This document shows, in pieces, positions 55,278 to 64,000 of a stretch of DNA of 64,000 bases. The stretch is from positions 2,719,856-2,783,855 of the forward strand of contig JAEVLN010000007.1 in NCBI GenBank assembly GCA_018350325.1, in the 5' to 3' direction. Every line of letters starts with the position of its first letter. Positions within the stretch are counted from its first letter, which is position 1. The notes below the pieces were generated by a model that searched no databases, was not told the origin of the DNA, and saw only the letters and a list, made by a program, of their open reading frames with translations. The stretch comes from Globodera rostochiensis. Lineage: Eukaryota; Nematoda; Chromadorea; Rhabditida; Heteroderidae. The translations under genes and the position numbers were made by a program.

Positions 55278-56790
55278 ATGCCAAAACCAAATTCTTTGGC
55301 TGGCCGTATGAAGCATTTGCTGGACACGGCAATGGGGCGGACGTTCACTTTTTGGTGGGGGGAGGAGACGAAAAGGAGGCGAGTTCTGAAAAATAGTGAA
55401 ACACTTACTTTAATTAATGATATTTAAATTACTTTTATTAATTAATGTTTTTATTTTGTTAAGCTTCTGCCAGCACATAAAGCGATTCTGTCGACGGCCT
55501 CCGACGTTTTTGAGGCAATGTTCCCTTTTGATGCTCAAAATGCCGGTAAGCCGAAAATATTTAAAAAATTTTAGTGGGAGGGGTAAGCTAAAAAAATAAT
55601 TAAACGAATTTTGATTTAACGAATTTTTTAGACCCTTCGGAAGAGATTAAGCCCGTGGAGGTGACCGACGTGGAGGTGGGGGCGTTCAAGGCGATGCTCA
55701 GCTGTATTTATGCGGACGATGTGAGCGGGCTTAACGGGGACAATGCAATCGCTGTGCTTTATGCGGGTCAGAAAATTTTTATGCATTTTTACTTTTTCGG
55801 TTAAAATAATTTTAAATTTAAGCTAAAAAATATGACCTTCCTGAACTTGTCAATTCGTGTCTGAACTTTCCTATACCTGAGCTGAACAATGTTTTTCTCG
55901 CGTTTGCCCAGACTCGTTTTCTTGGAGAAGAGGTGGGGGGGGGCAATTATAATTGATTTTAATTCTAAATTAATTTTATTCTCTTTTTTAAACCTAATTA
56001 ATTATTTCGGGACTTTGCTCTCCGTTGTTTGGAGCATATCGATGAGAATGCTTACACTTTGATCTTCTCGGAAGAGTTTCTGCAAATTGATCAAAAATTG
56101 TTGTGTGATTATGGCCCGTGACGAGTTGATGATCCGCGAAAATTGCAATTTGGAATGCCGTAAATTTATAGGAAATAATAAAACAAATTAAAATTATTTT
56201 AATTTGTTTTTAAATTAGGCTCTTCGCTGGGCGGACGAAAAATGCCGTCAAAATGAGAAGGAGCCTTCGGCGGAAAACAGACGCGCAATGCTCGGCCCGG
56301 CACTTTTCAAAATTCGTTTACCGCTCATCCCTCAAAAGGATTTTACTGAGAATATTGGTATCGCCCATTTGGATTGAACAGTTTGAATTTTAAAATGCCA
56401 AATCTACCTAATCTATTTTCATAATTTAGACTCCAAAATTCGGTTAAATTTTGCTTTTAACAGTTCCGTCCGGAGTGTTGTCACGGGACGAGATCATCAG
56501 CGTTTATGTCTACCATTCTCATCCGGACGTCGGTCTGCCCGAGCTGTACCCGATGCAATTCCCAACTAATGGACGTGCTGTTACAGCAGGTGGTTACCCT
56601 GCCGTTTACCTATCAAAGCGCTCTACTCATTAGGAGTATTTATTGCATATAGGAAAATCAGAAATTTGCAACCGATTTTAAAATACTTTTTTTAAAGCCA
56701 AATCAAAAAGTGCCACTTTTACGCAATAAGCTGCACAAAAGCGAAATGCTATTTAATATGGTGAAAGTAAAATTATATTTCCTTAGGGCT

Positions 56791-57004
56791 GAAAGTTACG
56801 AGCGCTGGGAGCTTTTGCGGGAAAAACTTGGGGGCGGGCCGGAATTGAACCGGCGTCTCTGGTTGACCGGACCAGTGTTCTAACCGACTGAACTACCGAC
56901 CCTGCCCACTCCAGCTCCCCAGCTTTCTCGTTCTTATGAGATCATCCTCCTCCTAATGATCTCATTGTGTCCTCATTGTGAAGTTCTCCTCTCTTCACTA
57001 TGTC
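56791..57004. mobile_element. Insertion of 214 bp carrying a tRNA-like sequence
   Basis: It is bounded by agggct at 56785-56790 and 57005-57010, a likely target duplication at the exact 3' splice site. The right copy recreates AG before GGCTAACC, so the acceptor survives. The insertion contains the tRNA-like sequence and a CTCATTGTG/GATCATC-rich tail with local inverted repeats. Confidence 0.6.
56831..56902 (-). tRNA. tRNA-like gene, anticodon GGU by position (tRNA-Thr-like), C at position 33
   Basis: The 72 bases fold as a cloverleaf: acceptor GGGTCGG / CCGCCCC with one mismatch, D arm GTTC...GAAC, anticodon stem CTGGT / ACCAG with loop CCGGTCA, and T arm GCCGG-TTCAATT-CCGGC. The A box TAGTTCAGTCGG and B box GGTTCAATTCC are good. 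Position 33 is C rather than the near-universal U, so this may be a pseudogene or the head of a SINE. Confidence 0.6.
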
Positions 57005-57991
57005 AGGGCTAACCCTTCAAAATCGATGGGATTCCGCTGCATGTCACGAGGACCTGACGCTCACTGAGCCCAATCGATTGATTGTTCAAAATTGGGGAAA
57101 AATGGGGTAAATATTATTCGGTTAAAGTGATTTGATTAAAAGTTTACAAAAGAGCTCACAGAATTTTTTGAATTAACATACTTATACTTTTCAGGAAATC
57201 GCTCTGTCTTCGCTGTTCAGCCAATTCCAAAAAATCCTTTCGGCATTTTCTACTATGAAGTGGAAACCATACGGCGAAGTGGATCGTAAGTGTAAAAATA
57301 AATAGTTGAGCTTCTCGAATGCTTTAGAAGCTTTTCCGTTAAAAAAAATTATATTTAGGGGTGGTGTTATCATTGGACTTGGGACAAAACAAATGCCATT
57401 GAATCGTTGGGTTGGAAATTACAAAGGCACTTACGCATACGCAAGCTGGGGCTATTTTTGGGGTCACGAACTTGAGGGATTTTCCCGCCACGTTGGGTGT
57501 CCGTACATCGAAGGAAAGCCCGAATTTGAGGATGGCGACGTCATCGGCTGCGGCGTCAATTTGGCAACTCGCCAAATAATTTACACAAAAAACGGACATC
57601 GTTTGGGTGAGAAAGAAAAAGAATTAAAATATAATAAATTTTAAAAATAGTGCAAAATATTTCATTTGAATTATTTATTAAGTCCTAATAATTTTGGCTT
57701 TAGTGATTTTTGGGATGCATAAATATTTTTGCACTTAAATCGTATTAATTATTTATTCGTTTTTCTGTTGCAGAAACTGCCGGTTTGCGTGTCGACTCTG
57801 CCGCCAATTTGTTTCCGTGTGTTACTCTTCGTGATCATGGAGAAAAAATTAAAGCGAATTTTGGCCCGAATTTCAAATTTAACATTGCCGCCGATGGCAT
57901 TTAAAAAGTGAAAACGAAGGGATTTATGGGATTTTGCTGTTGAGAGTTTCTTTATTTCATTCTTTGTCGATCAAAACATTTTATGTTAATA

Positions 57992-58328
57992 CTGTGCTTT
58001 GTGCCCCCCCCCTTTTTTTGAAAAAATAAAAGATTTTTTTAAAGTCATATAAACAAGTTCCCGGGGGTTTTCGGGGTCGCTGATCACGATTCTGACATTT
58101 ATTACCCAATTCCGAAACCCGAACACGAATTCGAACAATTTTTCGAGAAAAAATTCACAAAAAATTAACAAATTGATTCAAATTCACGAAATGGCCTCGC
58201 GTTGCGGAATTGCGTAAAATAAATGTCAGAATCGTGATCAGCGACCCCGAAAACCCCCGGAAACTTGTTATATAACTTTTAAAAAATCTTGTATTTTTTC
58301 AAAAAGGGGGGGGGGGCACAAAGCACGG
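57992..58328. mobile_element. Tc1/mariner-type MITE (337 bp)
   Basis: Long inverted ends start CTGTGCTTTGTGCCCC and run about 115 bases inward, flanked by TA on both sides (57990-57991, 58329-58330). The short centre has no coding sequence. The long C/G runs near each end differ in length. Confidence 0.75.
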
Positions 58329-58330
58329 TA

Positions 58331-59272
58331 TTACCAAAAAATTTTGCGGCAACCATTCCCCGAAGAGTTACAGACCCGGGACTGAAGTGTCTTTTGACTG
58401 GGGACTCAGTCGTCCACTGATAAAAAATGTGAAAACTCACTCATTTGGCTTTCAAAATTAGGAATGTTGATAGGAAATCAAAATTGAGAATTTAAAGCGG
58501 TTTTGAACCGGTTTAAAATTTTTAAAATTAAGGAAAAAACTAGGGTAGGTCACGGTCGGTTTTAAACCGGGGGGTACCGGTGTTCGGTTAGGCCGGTTTT
58601 GTGACCCCCGGTTATCGGTTTCGGTTAAGGGCATTTTTCGCTTTGAGCTCATCAAGAAAGCGCTCGCGCCAAAACAGTTGCGTTAAATTCGTCCGCCGCC
58701 TTAACAACGAGAAAATATTTTTATGCCCAGGCTCCCCATAAAGGGGGGCGGTCAGTCAATCGTAATTTTTGAAGCAATTTTCTTAACATATCGTTAAATC
58801 TTAAAAAAAATTCCCCCGGATTCCTCCCATTTTTAAAAAGATTCATAAAACTACTATTTTTTTCACACACATTTTGCAAATTGATCGTCGGGGATATTGA
58901 TTGAAAATCTTTAATTGAGGTTCTCGATCGGTCGACAATGTTTGCCAAGATTTGTCATAAAATCTACCACCAGCAGCATTCGAGAACACGCCACGCCTGT
59001 GCCAACATTGAATTTATTTTGAAGAAAGTGATCAGACATTTCTCATTAACTATTTTTAATGCCGGCCACACATATCGGTCGGCGGTTGAAAGCTTTGAAT
59101 TACACTTAATGAGGTCGAATCTGATCGATGGCATATGATAAAGTGCATATTTTTGCTGCCTTAAACGATATAAATACGCGCAATTCGGCCATTTAAATCG
59201 TAGTAAAATAAATTTATATTTTATTTATTTAATTCCCTCGACTTTTATTATTCTTCAGAATTTTCCCCTAAA
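58331..59272. other. Gene-free stretch with repeats
   Basis: It contains a copy of the GGACTGAAGTGTCTTTT...GTCCACTGAT repeat (58380-58430, compare 10370), a GGTTTTAAACCGG-rich degenerate stretch near 58490-58625, and the coding-like fragment 58626-58712. The block before 59273 ends CTTTTATTATTCTTCAGAATTTTCCCC, plausible as the 5' UTR of the next gene. Confidence 0.45.
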
Positions 59273-59832
59273 ATGCCCAACTCATCCATCAAAAGTTTCC
59301 TCTTTTTGGCCTCCATTTTGGCCATGCTTATAATTGAGATTAAAATGGACGCGCCCAAAGGAAATGTTGCCAAACCGGGGGGAGCCGAGCCGCGCGGACT
59401 TTTAGTAAAAATGTTGCGATTTTCTTTTCATTAATCTCCGAATTTGTGAAGTTGTTATTGGGCGGCCAAAAAACGGGTGCAAATGGAATCGGAAAAGAAA
59501 ATGAGCAGCCAAAATCCCAATCAAAAGGTTATTTATTTTTAAACAATGACAAAAAGTGCCAAAACAACTCAACCGAATCTGATTTTAGGTGCGGCACTTC
59601 GCGGAGGGCGCCACAAGAGAGACGTTTTGGGCAACGCCGGGGGCGATGTTGGCGGATGGGACCATCCAATTGACTCCTCATAGTCAGTGTCGACTAAATT
59701 AAATATAATTAAAATTCGTTTTTCCATTTAAGTGATTATGTTGACACAATGTTCAAAGAAGCGAATTGGCTCGCCGACAAGGTCAAGAAATATGGCTGGG
59801 AGAATTACGGAGTGCCCGCTGGACGCCGCTAA
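59273..59832 (+). CDS. Small secreted precursor with dibasic and amidation-type motifs
   Basis: Four exons: 59273-59404, 59452-59527, 59589-59682 and 59733-59832, all in phase, giving 133 residues. The N-terminus (MPNSSIKSFLFLASILAMLI) is a signal peptide. The middle is Gly/Gln/Lys-rich. A KR pair follows GGRH. The C-terminus reads ADKVKK, then YGWENYGVPA, then GRR and stop. A peptide flanked by KK and GRR is the classical layout for cleavage by proprotein convertases and C-terminal amidation, as in neuropeptide precursors. I do not recognise the peptide. A relic of the last exon lies at 40297-40370. Alternatively it is an effector with a chance basic tail. Confidence 0.6.
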
Positions 59833-60239
59833 AGGGTCGAAGTTGTCGGCATTTTCGAAAAACAGAAAAAGCATTCATTTTTTGGGATTAAAATATTCTT
59901 TGTAGCTGTTAGTTTATTTCATTGGATTATTTATTTAATTTCTTTCTTTTTGATAAATTAGGATTTATTTACTTGAGCTTCTAATAGGTTTTAAAACTCT
60001 AAGGTGATCTGAGAGCCCTGCTCAAGAACCGAACAGGAACAGTGTAAACTGTGCTTAGACTCCTCGAGTGAAATTCAGTCAAAATTTTAATCAATGATGC
60101 ATTGGACAAAGGGTTCAAGCACTTGCTAGTGAAACCTAAATTTACCGAGGCACGACCACACAAAAAATGATTCTTTGAAAGCAAACCAACAAAAGCTTCA
60201 CATCCCGCTACCTTGCCATCGAATCCAATACCAAACTGC

Positions 60240-61440
60240 TTTCTTTCAATTAGCTGACTGGGCGAATAGCAACACCGATTTCGCAACACACTTCTTTTGG
60301 CATTATGCCATCTTTATTAAATTGATTTGAAAATAAGGACAAAAGTAGAACTTGGTAAAAACAAAGAAAAATAACAACGAGATCCGAAATCAAGAGTCAT
60401 AAGTACATATTAGAAGGTTGACAAATTGATAAAAATGATTACAAAAATGTAAATTAAACATCGGCAAGAGCGTAAAAAAACATGAGAAGGTCAGAATTTT
60501 GAGAGACTTTTATCCGAATTATGTGAAATGATGGCCTGCTATGAGAATAGAGTAACATGAAAATGGGTAAAACAATATGAGAACGACGGTCAGGGTATGA
60601 GAATAAAAGAAAAAAGGTTTGAACGGTTCAAAAATGTTGAAAATTTATAAAAGCAAATCCCAATAACAGAAACATAAAAAACCAATTTAATCCTCAAATA
60701 AGAAATCCTAAAGCTCGCCTTAAATGGTTAAGATCGAAAGAAGAACGATTTAATCGAAACTGAAATTACCGATCAAATTTTGGCATGTTGAAAATTTGTT
60801 TTCATATCCGGATATAGGAAACCGGTTTGTTTTCGAATCATAAAGGTTTTCAGCGGTAATTTCGCAATACATTTTTTCAATCAGCTGACTGGGCGAATGG
60901 CACCCCGATTTTGCAACCATCGGATGAAAAACTCATTTCTTTTGGCATCATGCCATCTTTATTTAATGGATTTGATAATAAGGACAAAAGTAGAACTTGG
61001 TAAAAACAAAGAAAAATAACAACGAGATCCGAAATCAAGAGTCATAAGTACATATTAGAAGGTTGACAAATTGATAAAAATGATTACAAAAATGTAAATT
61101 AAACATCGGCAAGAGCGTAAAAAAACATGAGAAGGTCAGAATTTTGAGAGACTTTTATCCGAATTATGTGAAATGATGGCCTGCTATGAGAATAAAGTAA
61201 CATGAAAATGGGTAAAGCAATATGAGAACGACGGTCAGGGTATGAGAATAAAAGAAAAAAGGTTTGAACGGTTCAAAAATGTTGAAAATTTATAAAAGCA
61301 AATCCAAATAACAGAAACATATAACCAATTTAGCCCTCAATTAAGAAATAATACAGCATCCTAAAGAAACTCGTCTTAATGGTTAAGATCGAAAGATGAA
61401 CGATTTAATCGAAACTCAAATTTTGGCATTTTGAAAATTG
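60240..61440. repeat. Direct repeat, two copies of about 560 bp
   Basis: 60240-60800 recurs at 60875-61440. The central 370 bases (from GGACAAAAGTAGAACTTGG) are nearly identical; the ends differ more, including CAACACCGATTTCGC against CACCCCGATTTTGC. No gene is evident; open frames inside are short and unassigned. Confidence 0.8.
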
Positions 61441-61484
61441 TGCAAACATTTTAAGTTTTAATTTCAAACTTAATAAAAGGTGCC

Positions 61485-62310
61485 GGGCCGAGCATTTGTA
61501 AGTTCGTCGTTGATGATCAGCTTGTCATGGTCCAAAATCTCGCACAATAATTTCTGATCAATTTGCAAAAACGCTTCCGAGAGGATCAAAGCGTCCGCAT
61601 TCTCATCGATGTAATCCAAACACCGGCGAGCAAAGTCCCAAAATAATAAAAATGTAAATTAAATAATACTTAAAGGGTTTAAAGCGGTTATTGAAATTGT
61701 TTCAGAAAATTAATTTCCCAAAATAAATCAAATCATCAAAATTGTTGTCTGGCAGATAGAACAAAAACATTTCTCACCTCTTCCAAAAAAGCGAGCCTGG
61801 TCAAGAGCGACAAAAACATTCAGCTTCCATATGAAGTTCAAACACGCATTGACAAGTTTAGGAAGATTATATTTGTTGGCTAAAAGACAAATAATTTATT
61901 AAAAGTATTTTTGTTTTTAAAATTTTGTAAGGTAATTTTTAATAATTTAAACATAATTATATTTCTAGATAAAATTGCAGTTTCTTAAAATTCACCCGCA
62001 TAAAGCACAGAAATTGCATTGTCTCCGTTAAGTCCACTCAAATCATCGGCGTAAATGAAGGCTAACATTGCCTTGAACGCCCCCGACTCCACGTCGGACA
62101 CCTCCACGGGCTTAATCTCTTCCGAAAAGGCTAAAAATCTTTTTTTTCAAAAAATTTAAACAAATTTTCCGCACCGGTCTCAACGGCGGCGGCCTTTGAT
62201 AAAACTGTTACCTGGGGTTGATTCAGCATTGCCAGAACTGGTTGGTTCATTTTCGAGTTTGGTGTTTGTTTTTGGCGGCGGCGATGCATCTGAATTCTCT
62301 ACGTGAGTCG
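61485..62310 (-). pseudogene. Secreted-type BTB-BACK relic with deletion of the first BTB exons
   Basis: In minus order: the linker exon at about 62310-62217 ([24 protein letters not shown]), then directly a piece matching the end of the second BTB exon (KAAAVETG), then the [15 protein letters not shown]...LNGDN exon (about 62134-61997), [16 protein letters not shown] (about 61879-61780) and [20 protein letters not shown] (61636 downward). It then breaks off into unrelated sequence near 61490. The signal-peptide exon is missing because SPRY sequence from another copy joins at 62326. Confidence 0.65.
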
Positions 62311-62325
62311 GTCGAAAATTTTTAA

Positions 62326-64000
62326 GTCAATGACGTTATTGGCTGCGGCGTCGATTTGGCAAACGCCAAATCATTTACACAAAAATGGAAAGCGTTTAGG
62401 TGAGGAAAATAAGAGCATTAACACTTTTGGCGTGTTTTTTAAATTTAAAAATCTAATCGATGGCCCATTATTTTGGATTTATAAATCAATTTATTTATTT
62501 ACGTTGTGTTTATTTTCAGAAACCTGACGGGTTGCATGTCATTTTGGCCGCAGATTTGTTTCCATGCATTTCTTTGTTCCATCCTGGCAACAAAAATTGA
62601 GCAAATTTTTGGCCCGAATTTCAAATTCAACATTGCCGAAGGAACCTAGAAAGTGAAAACGAGGGAATTATGGGGTATTGCTGTTTGAGGGCTTTTTGCG
62701 ATCAAAACATTATCATTATAAAAAGATTTTGCTCAATGCGTTTCAATTTTATTTTAGATTTTTTTGGGGTTTTAAAATATTTCTTTGGACAAAAGAAGCG
62801 ACTCTTATTCCCTTTTTCTATAAGTAACTCATTTATAAACCTAATTAATGTTATGATAAAATCGATTTGAATAAAGCTTTGAGTGGAATTCTTTTCCTTG
62901 GAATTGAGTGTATCGAGTTTCGAGTATCGAAAAGCCGGGGCGGGGGGTATCGAGTTCGTATGAAATGTAAAAAAAATCACAACCGCTCGTCCTCAAATCT
63001 CAAAAAATACACCCTAATGGGGGTCATTCCATCCAAAAAGCAATAATCCTGTTGAAAAAAGTTTAATGTTTTTGCACTTTCTGATTATTCTCAGGAAAAA
63101 TTTCTAATCAATTTTTATGTCCACAGTTTATTTTACTATTATTATGGTTAAACATTATTTTACGATGAATGAACTGATCAAACTTATAAATGTTTGTACA
63201 ACATACTTAAATATAATTTTAAAAAAGATTGTGTTAAAATCCACATATTTCAAAATAAAAAAGTTCGCTCTTTTCCATTCCATTTCTTCTCACATGTGCT
63301 AATTATCAGCACATTCAAAGCCCACGGGGTTGCAAAAACAATGATTTTGCGCAACTGTCCACCAATTCGACGCCTTCATTCATTATACAGTATGCTGGAT
63401 TTTGAGGAACAACCAAATTAAGCGGTTTGGAGTGTCCAATCCTCTATTGCCCAACTGTTCTGCCGCTTTGCGCCTTTCGCGTTGAAAGTTTTCCTCTTGG
63501 ATGAGCTTCCAGGAGCATTCACTCGAGCCTCAGCGGAAAGAGCGCCCTTGCCTGATCAACTGCTTCTCTAGTGAGGACCGGATTAGGAGCACGAGCAAAC
63601 CGTTTTACGTAACTAAAATAATATTAATGGGAGAGAATTGGTGAAAGAATAACCGTTTCCTCTCATAATCAGCACAATGAGAATGGCCTCATGGAAAGAG
63701 CGAACTTTTTTTATTTTGAAATATGAGGATTTTAACACAATCTTTTTTTTTAAATTAATAAGTATGTTGTACAAACATGTATAAGTTTGATCAGTTCATT
63801 AATCGTAAAATAATGTTTAACCATAATTATATTGCTATATATTATGTATTGTAGAATTCATAAAAATTTTAAATTTTTTTTATGGCATTTCATTTTTATC
63901 GTTGAAGTGTCGTTGTCGAAGTGTCGTTGTCGAAGTGTCGTTGTCGACGTGTCGTTTCGAAGTGTCTGTTGTCGAAGTGTCCATTGTCGAAATGTCATAG
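62326..64000 (+). repeat. Direct copy of 51182-52881 with many single-base losses
   Basis: The match starts within SPRY (GTCAATGACGTTATTGGCTG), includes the SPRY last exon (about 62519-62648, frame broken), the TIR element (63130-63830) and the 14-bp minisatellite (63903-63999). Roughly 25 bases are missing relative to the 51-52 kb copy, mostly single bases from homopolymers. Confidence 0.88.

Larger units (their letters stand above)
55278..57904 (+). pseudogene. BTB-BACK-SPRY gene with broken BTB half
   Basis: The start is MPKPNSLAGRMKHLLDT, then one missing base near 55328 throws the BTB out of frame. The BACK exon has two further small deletions (near 56108 and 56140). Exon order and the GC donor after the first exon are otherwise as in 18973-22260. 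The SPRY half (57007-57110, 57196-57287, about 57359-57605 and 57776-57904) is open and well conserved ([33 protein letters not shown], ending NIAADGI). The acceptor before SPRY was hit by a 214-bp insertion carrying a tRNA-like gene. Either the BTB half decayed while SPRY is kept, or some breaks are read errors. Confidence 0.72.

Noticed and set aside
59999..60289. 96-codon open frame on the minus strand
   Set aside because: It overlaps the start of a direct repeat, has no start context or splice partners, and the second repeat copy does not keep the frame.

Overview
This is a stretch of nematode genomic DNA: AT-rich, with short introns, TTTNCAG-type acceptors, trans-kingdom gene families absent and no operon-style packing. 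The gene content points to a plant-parasitic cyst nematode (Globodera/Heterodera group). The evidence is many copies of the RBP-1/SPRYSEC-type SPRY domain, BTB-BACK proteins, a coiled-coil SPRY protein, a MATH remnant and a cyst-nematode F-box-like family. The species assignment is an inference from family resemblance recalled by eye, not from a search.

Layout. 1-4447 is a tandem duplication carrying a SPRY gene end and an LTR fragment. 3354-12688 (minus) is one long gene whose intron 9 holds a 6-kb endogenous retrovirus-like element (4222-10197) with identical LTRs and a single gag-env ORF but no pol. 14764-18509 (plus) is a full coiled-coil-SPRY gene. 18973-22260 (minus) is a BTB-BACK-SPRY gene whose first half forms the left arm of an inverted repeat; the right arm (24260-26476) holds a truncated sister gene. 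27374-29620 holds an F-box-like gene and a decayed MATH exon set. 31246-52002 is an 8.7-8.9 kb inverted repeat around a 3.16-kb spacer. Each arm carries a complete signal-peptide-BTB-BACK-SPRY gene, relics of a coiled-coil SPRY gene, and a secreted GH18 chitinase-like gene with a substituted catalytic motif. 53-58 kb holds decayed SPRY and BTB-SPRY copies, one with a tRNA-bearing insertion. 59273-59832 encodes a small secreted precursor ending in a dibasic/amidation-type peptide. 61.5-64 kb holds further BTB relics and a noisy copy of 51.2-52.9 kb.

Main theme. The window is a birth-and-death array of one modular family: an optional signal-peptide exon, then BTB, BACK, a short linker and SPRY. 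I traced the exons of four copies by hand (48148-51507, 3354-12688 and 18973-22260 throughout, 31742-35106 by comparison with its mirror). Reading frames and intron phases agree throughout, giving open proteins of about 482, 527 and 463 residues. The copies with a signal peptide would be secreted proteins with a CUL3-adaptor-type BTB-BACK half and an SPRY substrate-recognition half, a plausible host-ubiquitin-directed effector design. That function is inference; the domain order and splice phasing are seen in the sequence.

Mobile DNA shaped the region. hAT-type MITEs with 8-bp target duplications and TAG...CTA ends, a Tc1/mariner-type MITE, an LTR element and a tRNA-bearing insertion sit mostly in introns, and three independent insertions hit the same homologous intron. 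Single-base indel noise in duplicate copies at both window ends suggests incomplete polishing or assembly artefacts there.
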